From: Acidovorax sp. NB1
GTDB taxonomy: Bacteria; Pseudomonadota; Gammaproteobacteria; Burkholderiales; Burkholderiaceae_C
Length of the DNA: 64,000 nucleotides
Direction of reading: 5' to 3'
NCBI RefSeq assembly: GCF_005405905.1
Contig: NZ_BJHU01000010.1
Coordinates: 1 to 64,000, forward strand
This document shows positions 38,865 through 48,910 of the stretch, in pieces. Positions within the stretch are counted from its first letter, which is position 1. Every line of letters starts with the position of its first letter. Under the pieces are notes generated by a model. It worked only from the letters and a program-made list of their open reading frames with translations. It was not told the origin of the DNA and did not search any database. Both the position numbers and the translations under genes were made by a program.

Positions 38865-39010
38865 GAAGGACTCCTGAAAAAACATGAAAACGCGATGGAG
38901 CCCGACGCAATCAACAAACCTGTGACGACTTCAAAGACGCGAAACTGACCAATCACCGCTAAGTTAGCTGCCCTTCTGCAAGCAGAAAAGCGAACCCATT
39001 ATCAATCACT
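38865..39010 (-). promoter_or_regulatory. Promoter and long leader of RRM gene copy 2
   Basis: The minus-strand ATAATGGGTT block (complement of 38993-39002) and the conserved leader block (complement of 38939-38959) are shared with copy 1. The distance from the likely -10 to the ATG is again about 125-130 bases, which is long for a simple leader and may hold a regulatory structure. Confidence 0.55.
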
Positions 39011-39112
39011 TTATGGGCAGTGTGGGTGTTTATTTCTGGGCCGGATGCCCCAAAACAGGCGATTTGCGTGGTTTTGAAGCCAATCCCCGGGCAAACCATA
39101 GGGTAAAATCGC

Positions 39113-39223
39113 GGGGTCTTTGGGGAGTAGCCCGCCCGGCTGTGCAATGCGCCGGGGGCATGCGTCAACAAACTTGGGCCCGTTGGGCCTATGGCGTATG
39201 CGGCTTTTTAGCTGGGCGAGACC
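39113..39223 (+). ncRNA. yybP-ykoY (manganese) riboswitch
   Basis: The conserved parts are TTTGGGGAGTAGCC (from 39118), the GCATGCGTCAACA block (from 39168) and GCTGGGCGAGACC (39211-39223), in the right order and spacing. GGTCTT (39115-39120) pairs with GAGACC to close the aptamer. Members sense Mn2+ and control manganese-exporter genes; the next gene is one. Confidence 0.88.
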
Positions 39224-39295
39224 ATTGACTGCAAACCGATCCACATGGCCGGAGTCGGGGTGCAGTCAATGCGTTTTCCACCCATCCGGCCGGAT
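39224..39295 (+). promoter_or_regulatory. Expression platform of the Mn riboswitch
   Basis: ATTGACTGCA (39224-39233) and TGCAGTCAAT (39261-39270) form a perfect 10-base stem; GGCCGGA (39247-39253) could instead pair with TCCGGCC, which abuts the ribosome-binding region GGATAGG before ATG 39307. This suggests alternative pairings that control translation. Confidence 0.5.
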
Positions 39296-39306
39296 AGGAC
39301 CCCCAC

Positions 39307-39876
39307 ATGGAACCGTTTTTCATCTCCACCGCCATCGTCGCGCTCGCCGAAATGGGCGACAAGACGCAGCTTCTGGCGCTGGTGCTCGCTGCCCGCTTCC
39401 GCAAACCCTGGCCCATCGTGCTCGGCATCCTGGTCGCCACGCTGGTCAACCACGGCCTGGCCGGGGCTGTGGGCGCGTGGGTCACCACCTTTGTGGGGCC
39501 GCAGGTGCTTCGCTGGATTCTGGGCGCGTCGTTCATCGCCATGGCGATCTGGATGCTGATCCCCGACAAGCTCGACGAAGGCGAGGCCGACGGCTCGCCG
39601 CGCTGGGGTGTGTTCGGCACCACCGTGGTCGCTTTCTTCCTGGCCGAGATGGGTGACAAGACCCAGATTGCCACCGTGATGCTGGCTGCGCAGTACAACG
39701 CCTACCTGTGGGTGGTGGCGGGCACCACGCTCGGGATGATGATCGCCAACGCGCCTGTGGTGTGGCTGGGCGAGCGCATCACACGCCGCGTGCCGATCCG
39801 CGCTGTGCATGTGGTGTCGGCCGTGATCTTCCTGGTGCTGGGGCTGCTGGCGATCTTTGCGCCCATGGGCAGCTGA
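39307..39876 (+). CDS. UPF0016-family manganese exporter
   Basis: A 189-residue membrane protein with two E-x-G-D-K-T/Q motifs (EMGDKTQ) in two repeats of three helices. The UPF0016/TMEM165 family moves Mn2+ or Ca2+ in exchange for protons, and bacterial members protect against manganese. The riboswitch in front of it supports Mn2+ control. Confidence 0.92.
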   Translation: MEPFFISTAIVALAEMGDKTQLLALVLAARFRKPWPIVLGILVATLVNHGLAGAVGAWVTTFVGPQVLRWILGASFIAMAIWMLIPDKLDEGEADGSPRWGVFGTTVVAFFLAEMGDKTQIATVMLAAQYNAYLWVVAGTTLGMMIANAPVVWLGERITRRVPIRAVHVVSAVIFLVLGLLAIFAPMGS

Positions 39877-39907
39877 CAGACGCAGTGGTCGACGTTTTCG
39901 GTTTTGG

Positions 39908-39975
39908 TATATTTGCCGAACGCGCCGATTTGCCACAGCTTGCGGGCGCTTTATAAATCCTGCTAAAGACCCGTC
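39908..39975 (+). ncRNA. SAM-II-like riboswitch before metX
   Basis: After TATATT (a possible -10 at 39908-39913) come GCGCC (39922-39926), GATTTGCC, and GGCGC (39945-39949) as a short stem, then ATAAATCCTGCTAAAGACC. These match in order the known blocks of SAM-II RNAs from metA/metX leaders (CGCGC-UGAUUU-GCGCG, then GAUAAAUGUAGCUAAA). SAM would lower expression of methionine biosynthesis. A covariance model search would be decisive. Confidence 0.75.
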
Positions 39976-39986
39976 CGACACATCAG

Positions 39987-40020
39987 CCCGGCCTCGTTTT
40001 TAGCGACGCCGGGTTTTTTT
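39987..40020 (+). terminator. Intrinsic terminator between the SAM-II element and metX
   Basis: CCCGGCCTCG pairs with CGACGCCGGG (one mismatch), then seven T residues end at base 40020, one base before the metX ATG. Placed right after the riboswitch it could be a transcription attenuator; it also leaves metX with no obvious ribosome-binding site. Confidence 0.7.
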
Positions 40021-41151
40021 ATGTCGTTTTTTGCCACACCCCAGTCCATGCATTTCCCGGAGGTGCTCCCGCTGCAAAGCGGCGCGTCGATCCGTGACTA
40101 CCACCTGGCCTACGAGACCTACGGTACGCTCAATGCCGACCGCTCGAACGCCGTGCTCGTGTGCCATGCGCTCAACGCCTCGCACCACGTGGCTGGCGTC
40201 TACGCGGGGCAGGACAAAAGCGAGGGCTGGTGGGACAACATGATCGGCCCCGGCAAGCCCGTGGACACCGACCGCTTCTTCGTCATCGGCGTGAACAACC
40301 TGGGCTCGTGCTTCGGCTCCACCGGCCCGATGCACCAGCACCCCGACACGGGCGAGGTCTACGGCGCGGACTTCCCGGTGGTCACGGTGGAGGATTGGGT
40401 CAACGCCCAGGCCCGCCTGCTCGATCGCCTGGGCATCGCGCAACTGGCCGCCGTGCTGGGCGGCAGCCTGGGCGGCATGCAGGCGCTCAGCTGGACGTTG
40501 CAGTACCCCGAGCGCATGCTCCACGCCGTGGTGGTGGCCAGCGCGCCCAACCTCACGGCCGAGAACATCGCCTTCAACGAGGTGGCCCGCCGCGCCATCG
40601 TGACCGACCCGGACTTCCACGGCGGGCACTTCTACCGCCACGGCGTGATCCCCAAGCGCGGCCTGCGCATCGCGCGCATGATCGGCCACATCACCTACCT
40701 CAGCGACGACGTGATGAACGAGAAGTTCGGACGCCAGCTGAGGGAGGGTCTGGAGCTGAAATACAGCACGCAGGACATCGAGTTCCAGATCGAAAGCTAC
40801 CTGCGCTACCAGGGCGACAAGTTCAGCGACTACTTCGACGCCAACACCTACCTGCTGATCACCCGCGCACTGGACTACTTCGACCCTGCCCGCGCGCATG
40901 ACGGCAACCTCACGCGTGCGCTCGCCCGCGCCACGGCGAAGTTCCTGCTCGTGAGCTTTACCACCGACTGGCGGTTTTCGCCCAAGCGCAGCCGCGAGAT
41001 CGTCAAGGCCTTGCTCGACAACCGCCGCAGCGTGAGCTACGCCGAGATCGACGCGCCCCATGGGCATGATGCTTTTTTGCTCGATGACGCGCGTTACATG
41101 GGCGTGATGCGCTCTTACTTCGATAGCATTGCCAAGGAGTTGCAAGCATGA
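40021..41151 (+). CDS. metX: Homoserine O-acyltransferase (MetX)
   Basis: First step of methionine synthesis, acylating homoserine from acetyl- or succinyl-CoA. The 376-residue alpha/beta-hydrolase has the nucleophile elbow GGSLGGMQ (Ser149) and a late His in [10 protein letters not shown] start at 40021, as family members begin similarly and an alternative start at 40048 would remove nine residues. The stop overlaps metW. Confidence 0.95.
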   Translation: MSFFATPQSMHFPEVLPLQSGASIRDYHLAYETYGTLNADRSNAVLVCHALNASHHVAGVYAGQDKSEGWWDNMIGPGKPVDTDRFFVIGVNNLGSCFGSTGPMHQHPDTGEVYGADFPVVTVEDWVNAQARLLDRLGIAQLAAVLGGSLGGMQALSWTLQYPERMLHAVVVASAPNLTAENIAFNEVARRAIVTDPDFHGGHFYRHGVIPKRGLRIARMIGHITYLSDDVMNEKFGRQLREGLELKYSTQDIEFQIESYLRYQGDKFSDYFDANTYLLITRALDYFDPARAHDGNLTRALARATAKFLLVSFTTDWRFSPKRSREIVKALLDNRRSVSYAEIDAPHGHDAFLLDDARYMGVMRSYFDSIAKELQA

Positions 41152-41732
41152 CGGACAAAGCGGCAATGCAAGCCCTGGCGCGCCTGGTGCCTTCTGGTTC
41201 GCGCGTGCTCGACCTGGGCTGTGGCAACGGCGCCATGCTCGACTACCTGCAGCGCGAACGCGGCTGCAGCGGCTATGGTGTGGAGATCGACGACGCCAAC
41301 GTGCTGGCCTGCGTGCAGCGCGGGGTGGATGTTATCCAGCTCAACCTCGACGAGGGGCTGGCCATGTTCGACGACAACAGCTTTGACGTGGTGCTGCAGA
41401 TCGACACGCTGCAGCATTTGCGCAATGCCGAAACCATGCTGCGCGAAACGGCGCGTGTGGGCCGCACCGGTGTGGTGGCCTTCCCCAACTTTGCGCACTG
41501 GCCCAACCGCCTGTCCATTCTGCGCGGGCGCATGCCGGTCACGCGGCGCCTGCCCTACCAGTGGTACGACACGCCCAACATCCGTGTGGGCACGTACAAG
41601 GACTTCGAGGTGCTGGCCACCAAGAACAGCCTGCGCATCCTCGACTCCTTCGGGCTGCAGGATGGGCAAGAGGTGCGCTGGCTCCCCAACGCGCGCGCGG
41701 GCACGGCCGTCTTTCACTTCGAACACGCATAG
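41148..41732 (+). CDS. metW: Methionine biosynthesis protein MetW
   Basis: A 194-residue SAM-dependent-methyltransferase-like protein ([15 protein letters not shown] at about 24-38), always found with MetX in proteobacteria and needed for full MetX activity. It overlaps metX by four bases (ATGA). Confidence 0.93.
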   Translation: MTDKAAMQALARLVPSGSRVLDLGCGNGAMLDYLQRERGCSGYGVEIDDANVLACVQRGVDVIQLNLDEGLAMFDDNSFDVVLQIDTLQHLRNAETMLRETARVGRTGVVAFPNFAHWPNRLSILRGRMPVTRRLPYQWYDTPNIRVGTYKDFEVLATKNSLRILDSFGLQDGQEVRWLPNARAGTAVFHFEHA

Positions 41733-41815
41733 CCCTTGTGGGTGTGTGCGCCCTGGCGACACGCCGCTGTCAACCGCATCGGCTAAGGTGCGGGCTCCGT
41801 TTGTAGGAGACCCGC

Positions 41816-42964
41816 ATGAAACGCATTGCACTGCGCGCCGTGACCGCTGCCGCGCTGCTCACCACCTGGGCGCTGGGCGCCGTGGCCCAGGCCTGGCCGC
41901 CCACCCCCACCGTGATTGCCCACCGGGGCGCTTCGGCCCTGCGGCCCGAGCACACGCTGGCCGCGTACCAGAAGGCCATTGACGACGGCGCCGACATCAT
42001 CGAGCCCGACCTGGTGATCACCAAGGACGGCGTGCTGGTGGCCCGGCACGAGAACGCGATCGCCATCCTGAACGCCGACGGCTCGGTGAAGGAAGCCACC
42101 ACCGACGTGGTGGACCGCCCCGAGTTTGCGGGCCGCAAAGCCACCAAGACCATCGACGGCCAGGCCATCACCGGCTGGTTTACCGAAGACTTCACGCTGG
42201 CCGAGCTGAAAACCCTGCGTGCCCGCGAGCGCATCCCCGCGCAGCGCCCGGCCAACGTGGCCTACAACGGCCAGTTCGAAGTGCCCACCTTGCAGGAGGT
42301 GATCGACCTGGCCAAGGCCCAGAGCGCGAAGACGGGCAGGACCATCGGCATCTACCCCGAGACCAAACACCCCACCTATTTCCAGTCCATCGGCCTGCCG
42401 CTGGAGGCACCGTTGCTGGCAGCGCTGGAGAAGAACGGCTGGAACCACAAGGACGCGCCCGTGTTCGTGCAGTCCTTCGAAGTGTCCAACCTGCAGGCGA
42501 TCCGCAAGCTCAGCAGCGTGCGCCTGGTGCAACTGGTCGCGCCTTCCGGGCGGCCCTATGACTTTGTGGCGCAGGGCGCGGCCAACACACGCGCCTATGC
42601 CGACCTGATCACGCCCGATGGCCTGAAGCAGGTGGCCACCTACGCCAACGCCATCGGCCCATTCAAGACGCTGGTGGTGCCGGTCAAGGACGGCGTGCCG
42701 GGCGAGCCCACCCCGCTGGTGGCGCGTGCCCGTGCCGAAGGCCTGGGCGTGCACATCTGGACGCTGCGGCCCGAAAACGCCTTCCTGCCCGCCGGGCTGA
42801 AAAAGGCGCCCGCCACCGATGGCACCCAACGCGGCGACAGCGTGGCCGAGATCACGGCCTACCTGCGTGCGGGCATCGACGGCTTCTTCACCGACGACCC
42901 GGCCGTGGGCCGGGCCGCGGTGTCGGCCTTCACGGGGTCGTCGAAGGTGTCGCCGAAGCCGTAG
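41816..42964 (+). CDS. Glycerophosphodiester phosphodiesterase, exported
   Basis: Hydrolyses glycerophosphodiesters to glycerol-3-phosphate and an alcohol. The 382-residue protein has a signal peptide (about 1-24, AALLTTWALGAVAQA) then the GDPD signature AHRGASALRPEHTLAAYQ, DGADIIEPDL and HEN. GlpQ-like in length. AGGAG precedes the start. Its last 35 bases overlap the convergent flavodoxin-like gene. Confidence 0.92.
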   Translation: MKRIALRAVTAAALLTTWALGAVAQAWPPTPTVIAHRGASALRPEHTLAAYQKAIDDGADIIEPDLVITKDGVLVARHENAIAILNADGSVKEATTDVVDRPEFAGRKATKTIDGQAITGWFTEDFTLAELKTLRARERIPAQRPANVAYNGQFEVPTLQEVIDLAKAQSAKTGRTIGIYPETKHPTYFQSIGLPLEAPLLAALEKNGWNHKDAPVFVQSFEVSNLQAIRKLSSVRLVQLVAPSGRPYDFVAQGAANTRAYADLITPDGLKQVATYANAIGPFKTLVVPVKDGVPGEPTPLVARARAEGLGVHIWTLRPENAFLPAGLKKAPATDGTQRGDSVAEITAYLRAGIDGFFTDDPAVGRAAVSAFTGSSKVSPKP

Positions 42965-43592
42965 CCGAGGGCGGCGCCACCGGCCGTGCGCTGCGGTCCG
43001 GTGGCGCGCGCCGGGCCTGCCGCGCGCCCAGCTCGCGTGCCGCGCCCACCCACTGCGCCAGGCGCTCGGTGCTGGCGCTGCGCACCGGGCCAAAGCTGTG
43101 CACACGCACCGGCCGGATGCCGCAGAACTCCAGGATGGCCTTCTTCATCTGGTGGTGCCCCGGCATGCGCGTGACCCAGCGGAAGTACCAGGGCGGCGAG
43201 TCCATGGTCACCAGCAGCTCGGCCGAGCGCCCGGCCAGCAGCTTGTCCCACAGCGACGAGCCCGGGCGGTACTTGAACGCATAGCCCGGCAGCAGCACGC
43301 GGTCGATAAAACCCTTGAGCAGCGCAGGCATGGCGCCCCACCAGATGGGGTAGACCCACACCAGGTGGTCCGCCCAGGTGATGTCGGCCTGCGCGGCCAG
43401 CAGGTCGGGCTCCAGCGGCTGCGCTGCGCCATAGCCCTGGAACAAGGGGTTGAACGCGAGCTGCCCCAGGTCCAGAAAGCGCACCTCGGCGCCCGCCTGC
43501 CGTGCACCGTCGGCATAGGCGTGTGCCATGCCGGCGCACAGGCTCTTGGCGGCGGGATGGCCCAGGATGACCAGAATGTGTTGCTTTGCCAC
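42930..43592 (-). CDS. Flavodoxin-fold NAD(P)H quinone reductase
   Basis: A 220-residue protein of the NQO/MdaB/KefF-like family (ILVILGHPAAKSLCAG, then VWVYPIWWGAMPALLKGFID and GYAFKY), a flavin enzyme reducing quinones by two electrons. The C-terminal 40 residues are Ala/Arg/Pro-rich and not conserved. It follows the MerR gene and may be controlled by it. Confidence 0.88.
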   Translation of the reverse strand: MAKQHILVILGHPAAKSLCAGMAHAYADGARQAGAEVRFLDLGQLAFNPLFQGYGAAQPLEPDLLAAQADITWADHLVWVYPIWWGAMPALLKGFIDRVLLPGYAFKYRPGSSLWDKLLAGRSAELLVTMDSPPWYFRWVTRMPGHHQMKKAILEFCGIRPVRVHSFGPVRSASTERLAQWVGAARELGARQARRAPPDRSARPVAPPSATASATPSTTP

Positions 43593-43654
43593 GGAATCTC
43601 CATCACACAGAAGTTGTTGATGGCGGCATGCTCACCTTGCCCCACGGGGCAGAG

Positions 43655-44101
43655 TCAAGCGGTCAGATCAGATGGAGTGAAAGTGGAACGCGGCAGCGGC
43701 CCCGGGGCCGCCAGCGCGCTGGGCGCCACGCAGGCCTGGGGCGTGGCGGGCACGGCCAGCGTGTCGCAGGTGTGCAGCTCGGTCTCCAGCCCGGCCAGTT
43801 GGGCATCCAGCGCGGCCAGCCGGGCCAGCTGCTGCGCCACGGCGGCGCGGCGCCGGGCCACCAGCTGCGCCATGCGCTCCCAGCCAGCGGTGGTGTCCAT
43901 GTGGGGCAGGCCATCCAGCTCGGCCAGCCGAAAGCCCAGAGCCTGGGCCTGGCGGATCAGCAACACGCGCGCCACGTCCGCCTCGCCATAGTGGCGGTAG
44001 CTGCCCGCACGCGCCACGGAACCCATCAGGCCCCGCGCTTCGTACAGGCGGATGGCCTTGGGCGTGGTGCCGGTGCGGTGGGCGAGTTCTCCGATGCGCA
44101 T
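43655..44101 (-). CDS. MerR-family transcriptional regulator
   Basis: A 148-residue protein with the MerR helix-turn-helix (MRIGELAHRTGTTPKAIRLY, EARGL, GSYRHYGEADV), a coiled dimerisation helix, and a low-complexity tail with one Cys pair (Cys in ELHTCDT and PQACVAP). It sits 62 bases upstream of the quinone reductase on the same strand and could activate it in response to redox or electrophile stress; the inducer is not deducible. Confidence 0.9.
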   Translation of the reverse strand: MRIGELAHRTGTTPKAIRLYEARGLMGSVARAGSYRHYGEADVARVLLIRQAQALGFRLAELDGLPHMDTTAGWERMAQLVARRRAAVAQQLARLAALDAQLAGLETELHTCDTLAVPATPQACVAPSALAAPGPLPRSTFTPSDLTA

Positions 44102-44130
44102 GTGGGGCGAGCGTTCTGTGGGTTGAGTTT

Positions 44131-44187
44131 GTTGCTATTAAATATATAGCTATAAAGACATATCCATCGCGCGCAGACGGCCTTTTT
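44131..44187 (+). repeat. Dispersed palindromic repeat B, copy 2
   Basis: TTGCTATTAAATATATAGCT followed by ATCCATCGCGCGCAGACGGC and a T-run, between the MerR gene and hyi. Confidence 0.75.
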
Positions 44188-44291
44188 GCTTGTATTTTGG
44201 TTCGGTGTGCGAGGGTGTGCGCGCTGTGCAGGATAAGCTGCCGCGTTCTCCTTGCGTTCCTTGTTGTCTTGGGCCCCCGCCCCCACCCGCC

Positions 44292-45119
44292 ATGCCCCAG
44301 TTTGCTGCCAACCTGAGCCTGATGTACCCCGAGCTGCCCTTCCTGGACCGCTTTGCCGCTGCGGCGCGCGACCGGTTCACGGCGGTGGAGTGCCAGTTCC
44401 CATATGCCTTTGCGCCTGCCGAGGTGGCCGCGCGGCTGGCGGACCATGGCCTGCAGCTGGTGCTAATGAACGCCCCGGCCGGCGGGATGGACCCCGCCGC
44501 CATGGCCACGGCCTGGGAGCAAGGCGCGCGGGGCACGGCTGCGCTGCCCGGGCGCGAGGCCGAGTTCCGTGCGGGCGTGCAGCAGGCGCTGCGCTATGCC
44601 GAGGCGCTGGGCTGCCCGCGCATCCATGTGCTCGCGGGCATCGTGCCGCCGGGCGTGGAGCGCGAATCGCTCAAGGACCTGTGCGCAGGCAACCTGCGCT
44701 GGGCGGCGGCCGAGGCCGCGCGCGCGGGCCACGAGATCCTGATCGAGCCCATCAACCTGCGCGATGTGCCGCGCTATTTCTTGAACCGCCAGGACCATGC
44801 TCACGAGCTGCTCGATGCCGTGCAGGCCGACAACCTCCAGGTGCTGATGGACCTGTACCACTGCCAGATCGTGGAGGGTGATGTGGCCACCAAGCTGCAG
44901 CGCTACCTGCCCACGGGCCGCGTGGCGCATGTCCAGATCGCGGGCGTGCCGGGCCGCCACGAGCCCGACCGGGGCGAGCTGCACTACCCATTCCTGTTCG
45001 AGACGCTGGACGCGCTGGGCTACAGCGGCTGGGTGGGGTGTGAATACCGCCCGGCGGCCGATACCTCGGCGGGACTGGTATGGCGGGACCGGGCGCTGGC
45101 GGGGTCTGCAGAGCGCTGA
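44292..45119 (+). CDS. hyi: Hydroxypyruvate isomerase
   Basis: Interconverts hydroxypyruvate and tartronate semialdehyde in the glyoxylate pathway. The 275-residue TIM-barrel protein (xylose-isomerase-like) begins MPQFAANLSLMYPELPFLDR, with EPINLRDVPRYFL and HVQIAGVPGRHEP typical of the family. ATG 44292 gives the usual length. No glyoxylate carboligase gene is adjacent. Confidence 0.93.
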   Translation: MPQFAANLSLMYPELPFLDRFAAAARDRFTAVECQFPYAFAPAEVAARLADHGLQLVLMNAPAGGMDPAAMATAWEQGARGTAALPGREAEFRAGVQQALRYAEALGCPRIHVLAGIVPPGVERESLKDLCAGNLRWAAAEAARAGHEILIEPINLRDVPRYFLNRQDHAHELLDAVQADNLQVLMDLYHCQIVEGDVATKLQRYLPTGRVAHVQIAGVPGRHEPDRGELHYPFLFETLDALGYSGWVGCEYRPAADTSAGLVWRDRALAGSAER

Positions 45120-45282
45120 CCCCACGCACAGCACCTTTAAGCGCAATTGCCCCGGGCCTCCAGTCCGCGCAATTGCGTAAGGGAATGCGTGAATGAATGT
45201 AACAAGGCTCTGGCCGTAGATTCAGAGCAGACCGGCCCAGCCGGCTTTGTGCATTCGTATTCACCCGCAGGAGACATCCCCC

Positions 45283-47307
45283 ATGGCAGCATCCCTGGCC
45301 AACAACCGTTCCGTCGCGCGGCAGGTCACGCTGGCCGCCATTGGGCTGGTGGCACTGGTCCTGGTGTTGGTGGGTTTGGCCATTGCCGTGCTGACCGAGC
45401 GCAGCACCCGCGCGCAGGTGGTGGCCAGCGTGGGCGACACGGCGCAGAGCGTGGCGCAGTCGCTGGATGCGGCCGACAACACCAACCGCGAGCTGGTGCA
45501 GCTCACCATGAAGGGTTTCCAGCGCTACTTCGAGGCCACCATGCAGCTCGACGAGGCCTCGGGCGAGTTGCGCAGCTACGGCGCGCTGGTCAACGAGGAC
45601 TACGGCTCGGTCGATAAATTCGCCAACGAAACCGGCGGCATCGCCACGGTGTTTGCCAAGAAGGGCGACGACTTCATCCGCATCACCACCTCGGTCAAAA
45701 ACGACAAGGGCGAGCGCCAGCAGGGCACACCGCTGGGCAAGGACGACCCGGCCTATGCCACGGTGTCCAAGGGTGAGCCCTACACGGGCGTCACGGTGGC
45801 GGGTGGCAAGCCCTTCATGGGCCACTATCTGCCCGCCAAGGACGCCGCAGGCAAGGTGATTGCGCTGCTGTTCATCGGCAACGACATCAGCGTGTTCCAC
45901 GCCATGCTGCAAAAGCAGGTCACGCAGACCAAATTTTTCGAGCATGGTGGCACCTATGTGATCAACCCAGGCACCTCGCTCGACAAGGCGGTGTTTGTGT
46001 ACCACCCCACGGCACGCGGCAAGCGTGTGCTGGAGGCCTACCCGCAGGCGCGCCCCTTCTTCGAGGCCCTGGCCGCGTCGCAAGACGGCTTTGTGCGCGA
46101 GGCCGCCCCCGTGCTGGGTGCGGGCGCCACCGACCCCTGGGCGCTGGTGCGCAAGACCAGCGGCGGCTGGTGGGTGGTGGCCGAGGTGGCCGACGGTGAG
46201 GCCATGGCCAGCCAGCGGCGCGTGACGCTGGCCGTGTGGGGCCTGATGGCCGTGGCCGTGGTGCTGCTGGCCATCGGCCTGTTCGTGATGCTGCGCCGGG
46301 GCGTGAGCCGCCCGCTGCAGGACCTGACCCAGGCCATCACGCTGGTGGCGCAGGGCGACCTGACCGAGGCCTTCCGCACCACGCGGCGCGACGAGATCGG
46401 CGCGCTGGTGCAAGAGGTGGAGGGCATGCGCCAGCGCTACACCCAGATGCTGCAGCAGGTGCGCAACGCGGTGGACAGCATCAGCACCGCCAGCGCCGAG
46501 ATCGCCAGCGGCAACCAGGACCTGTCGGCCCGCACTGAGGCCACGGCCAGCAGCCTGGCGCAGACCGCGCAGAGCATGGACCAGCTCACCGCCACGGTGC
46601 GCCAGTCGGCCGATGCTGCGCGCCAAGCCAACCAGCTGGCCAGCACCGCCGCCGAGGTGGCCGCACGCGGCGGCCAGGTGGTGGGCGAGGTGGTCACCAC
46701 CATGGGCGACATCAACCAAAGCTCGCGCAAGATCGCCGACATCATCGGTGTGATCGATTCGATTGCGTTTCAGACCAACATCCTGGCGCTGAACGCGGCC
46801 GTGGAAGCCGCGCGTGCAGGCGAACAGGGCCGGGGCTTTGCCGTGGTGGCCAGCGAGGTGCGCAACCTCGCCGGGCGCAGCGCCGAGGCCGCGCGCGAGA
46901 TCAAGGCGCTCATCGGTGCCTCGGTGGAGCGCGTGGAATCGGGCGCGCGCCTGGTGCAGAACGCGGGCAGCACCATGGACGAGATCGTGGGCTCGGTCAA
47001 ACGTGTGGGCGACATCATTGGCGAGATCACGGCGGCCTCGGGCGAGCAGTCGGACGGCATCGGCCAGGTCAACACCGCCGTGAACCAGCTCGACCAGATG
47101 ACGCAGCAGAACGCCGCGCTGGTGGAGCAATCGGCCGCCGCCGCCCAGAGCCTGCGCGAGCAGGCCACACGCTTGGCGGGCGCGGTGCAGGTATTCAAGC
47201 TGCGGCACGGCGCGGGCGATGCCCCGCCCGACCAGCCCGCGCTGCAGGCGCCCGGCAGCACCTCCACCCATGCCCGCACAGCGCGCGAACCCGCGCAGCT
47301 GCACTGA
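45283..47307 (+). CDS. Methyl-accepting chemotaxis protein
   Basis: A 674-residue chemoreceptor: first transmembrane helix about 17-38, a periplasmic Cache-type ligand domain to about 310, second helix near 325-345, HAMP, then the cytoplasmic signalling helix hairpin with the highly conserved tip ([32 protein letters not shown]). AGGAG precedes ATG 45283. No CheR-tether pentapeptide is visible at the C-terminus, so it probably relies on others for adaptation. Confidence 0.94.
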   Translation: MAASLANNRSVARQVTLAAIGLVALVLVLVGLAIAVLTERSTRAQVVASVGDTAQSVAQSLDAADNTNRELVQLTMKGFQRYFEATMQLDEASGELRSYGALVNEDYGSVDKFANETGGIATVFAKKGDDFIRITTSVKNDKGERQQGTPLGKDDPAYATVSKGEPYTGVTVAGGKPFMGHYLPAKDAAGKVIALLFIGNDISVFHAMLQKQVTQTKFFEHGGTYVINPGTSLDKAVFVYHPTARGKRVLEAYPQARPFFEALAASQDGFVREAAPVLGAGATDPWALVRKTSGGWWVVAEVADGEAMASQRRVTLAVWGLMAVAVVLLAIGLFVMLRRGVSRPLQDLTQAITLVAQGDLTEAFRTTRRDEIGALVQEVEGMRQRYTQMLQQVRNAVDSISTASAEIASGNQDLSARTEATASSLAQTAQSMDQLTATVRQSADAARQANQLASTAAEVAARGGQVVGEVVTTMGDINQSSRKIADIIGVIDSIAFQTNILALNAAVEAARAGEQGRGFAVVASEVRNLAGRSAEAAREIKALIGASVERVESGARLVQNAGSTMDEIVGSVKRVGDIIGEITAASGEQSDGIGQVNTAVNQLDQMTQQNAALVEQSAAAAQSLREQATRLAGAVQVFKLRHGAGDAPPDQPALQAPGSTSTHARTAREPAQLH

Positions 47308-47449
47308 GGCACCGTAGCGGGGATGGTGATGCCCCGCCGCGCCTTCCTTGTTGCCACCGGGGTGGCACATTGGTGTTTCGCGCGCCGCGCCGCTTGGTTT
47401 ATGCTGGGCTGACCCACCGCCCTCACCACCCACAGGCCCCCAGCGCTCC

Positions 47450-48709
47450 ATGGCAGCCCACGTTCCCACCATGCTGGCAATGATCATTGTCAGCTCGCTC
47501 ATGATGGCCGCCTCCATGGCCGTGGTGGGCTGGGGGCGCCGACGCGACGGCCTGGGGCGCTGGGCGGCGGCCCTGCTGGTCAACGCCATCGGGCACGGCC
47601 TCATCATGCTGCGGGGCGTGGTGCCTGACGTGCTGTCGGTGGTGCTGGGTAACGTGCTGCTGTCTTGCGTGTTTGTGGGCATGATCGCGGCGATCCACCA
47701 GTTCCAGGGGCAGCCTGCCCGGTGGCCTTTGCTCGTGGCGCCGCCGGTGCTGGTCACCGGCTTTGTGATTGCCTTCATCGACAACTTTCCGGCGCGCGTG
47801 AGTTTTGTGGGTCTGGTGATTGGCCTGCAGGCGGTGTGGGCCCTGGCCACGGCACTTCAGCGCCGCGATGCCGCAGTGGGACGGGGTCAGTGGCTGCTGG
47901 TGGCGGGACTGGGGCTGGAGGCCGCCGTGCTCAGCGGCCGCGCCCTGCTGGCCCTGAGCAGCACGGCTGTGGCCTCCGGCATTCTGCAGGCCAGCGCGCT
48001 GCAGACGCTCACCTTTCTGGCCACGTTTTCGGTGGTGCTCATCAGCTCCATGGGGTTTGTGTTCATGGCGCGCGACCGGGCCGACGAGAACAACCGCATC
48101 ATGGCGGCCATCGACCCGCTCACCGGCGTGGCCAACCGCCGCTCGCTGATCTCGGCGCTGGACCGCGATGTCTCGCGCGCCGTGCGCACGCGCGAGCCCA
48201 TCGCCCTCATGATGGTGGACATCGACCACTTCAAGCGCGTGAACGACCGCTACGGCCACCCGGTGGGCGACCAGGTGCTGTGCCATGTGGTCAATGTGCT
48301 GCGTGGCCGCGTGCGTGCACAGGATCTGGTGGGCCGCTACGGCGGCGAGGAATTCATGGTGCTGCTGCCCGACACCACGCTGCTGGGCGCCGAACAGCTG
48401 GCGCGCGAGCTGTGCCGTGCGGTGGCCGAATCGCGCTGCCGCGTGGGCGCCACCGAAGGGGCCAGCGACTCCCGCCCCGAGTCCGGCGGGGGCACCAGCA
48501 TTGCCGTCACCGTGAGCATTGGCGTGTTCGGCGGCCGCCTGGAGTCGGGCGACAGCTGGGACATGCTGATCGCCGCCGCCGACCGCGCGCTCTACCAGGC
48601 CAAGGAAAACGGCCGCAACCGGGTGGAGGTGGCCACAGGCCTGCGCCGCCCGTCCGCGCAGCGTGCCGCCCTGGACAACCCCGAAACCCATCCCGTCTCC
48701 CGGTACTGA
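47450..48709 (+). CDS. Membrane diguanylate cyclase (GGDEF)
   Basis: A 419-residue protein with several N-terminal hydrophobic segments (to about 210, roughly six helices), a linker, and a GGDEF domain with GGEEF at 298-302, which makes cyclic-di-GMP. The insert ATEGASDSRPESGGGT in the cyclase domain is atypical. I start at ATG 47450, since upstream codons read as leader. Confidence 0.93.
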   Translation: MAAHVPTMLAMIIVSSLMMAASMAVVGWGRRRDGLGRWAAALLVNAIGHGLIMLRGVVPDVLSVVLGNVLLSCVFVGMIAAIHQFQGQPARWPLLVAPPVLVTGFVIAFIDNFPARVSFVGLVIGLQAVWALATALQRRDAAVGRGQWLLVAGLGLEAAVLSGRALLALSSTAVASGILQASALQTLTFLATFSVVLISSMGFVFMARDRADENNRIMAAIDPLTGVANRRSLISALDRDVSRAVRTREPIALMMVDIDHFKRVNDRYGHPVGDQVLCHVVNVLRGRVRAQDLVGRYGGEEFMVLLPDTTLLGAEQLARELCRAVAESRCRVGATEGASDSRPESGGGTSIAVTVSIGVFGGRLESGDSWDMLIAAADRALYQAKENGRNRVEVATGLRRPSAQRAALDNPETHPVSRY

Positions 48710-48910
48710 GTGCTGCGGTCGCCCGGCAGAGGCAGGGCCCGTGCTGCGGCGCAGCAGAACCTTGCGCAGGTGTATGGCAGCGTCCCGTGGCACGCGCGCA
48801 GGTGTTGTGTTGGAATGCTGGTTTTGGTCCACAAGAACCTGCGGGCCCCCGGCGCGACCTGCATGAGGCCGCCCCCAGGTTCCCACCCCCCACATCCAGG
48901 AGAGCTGTCC

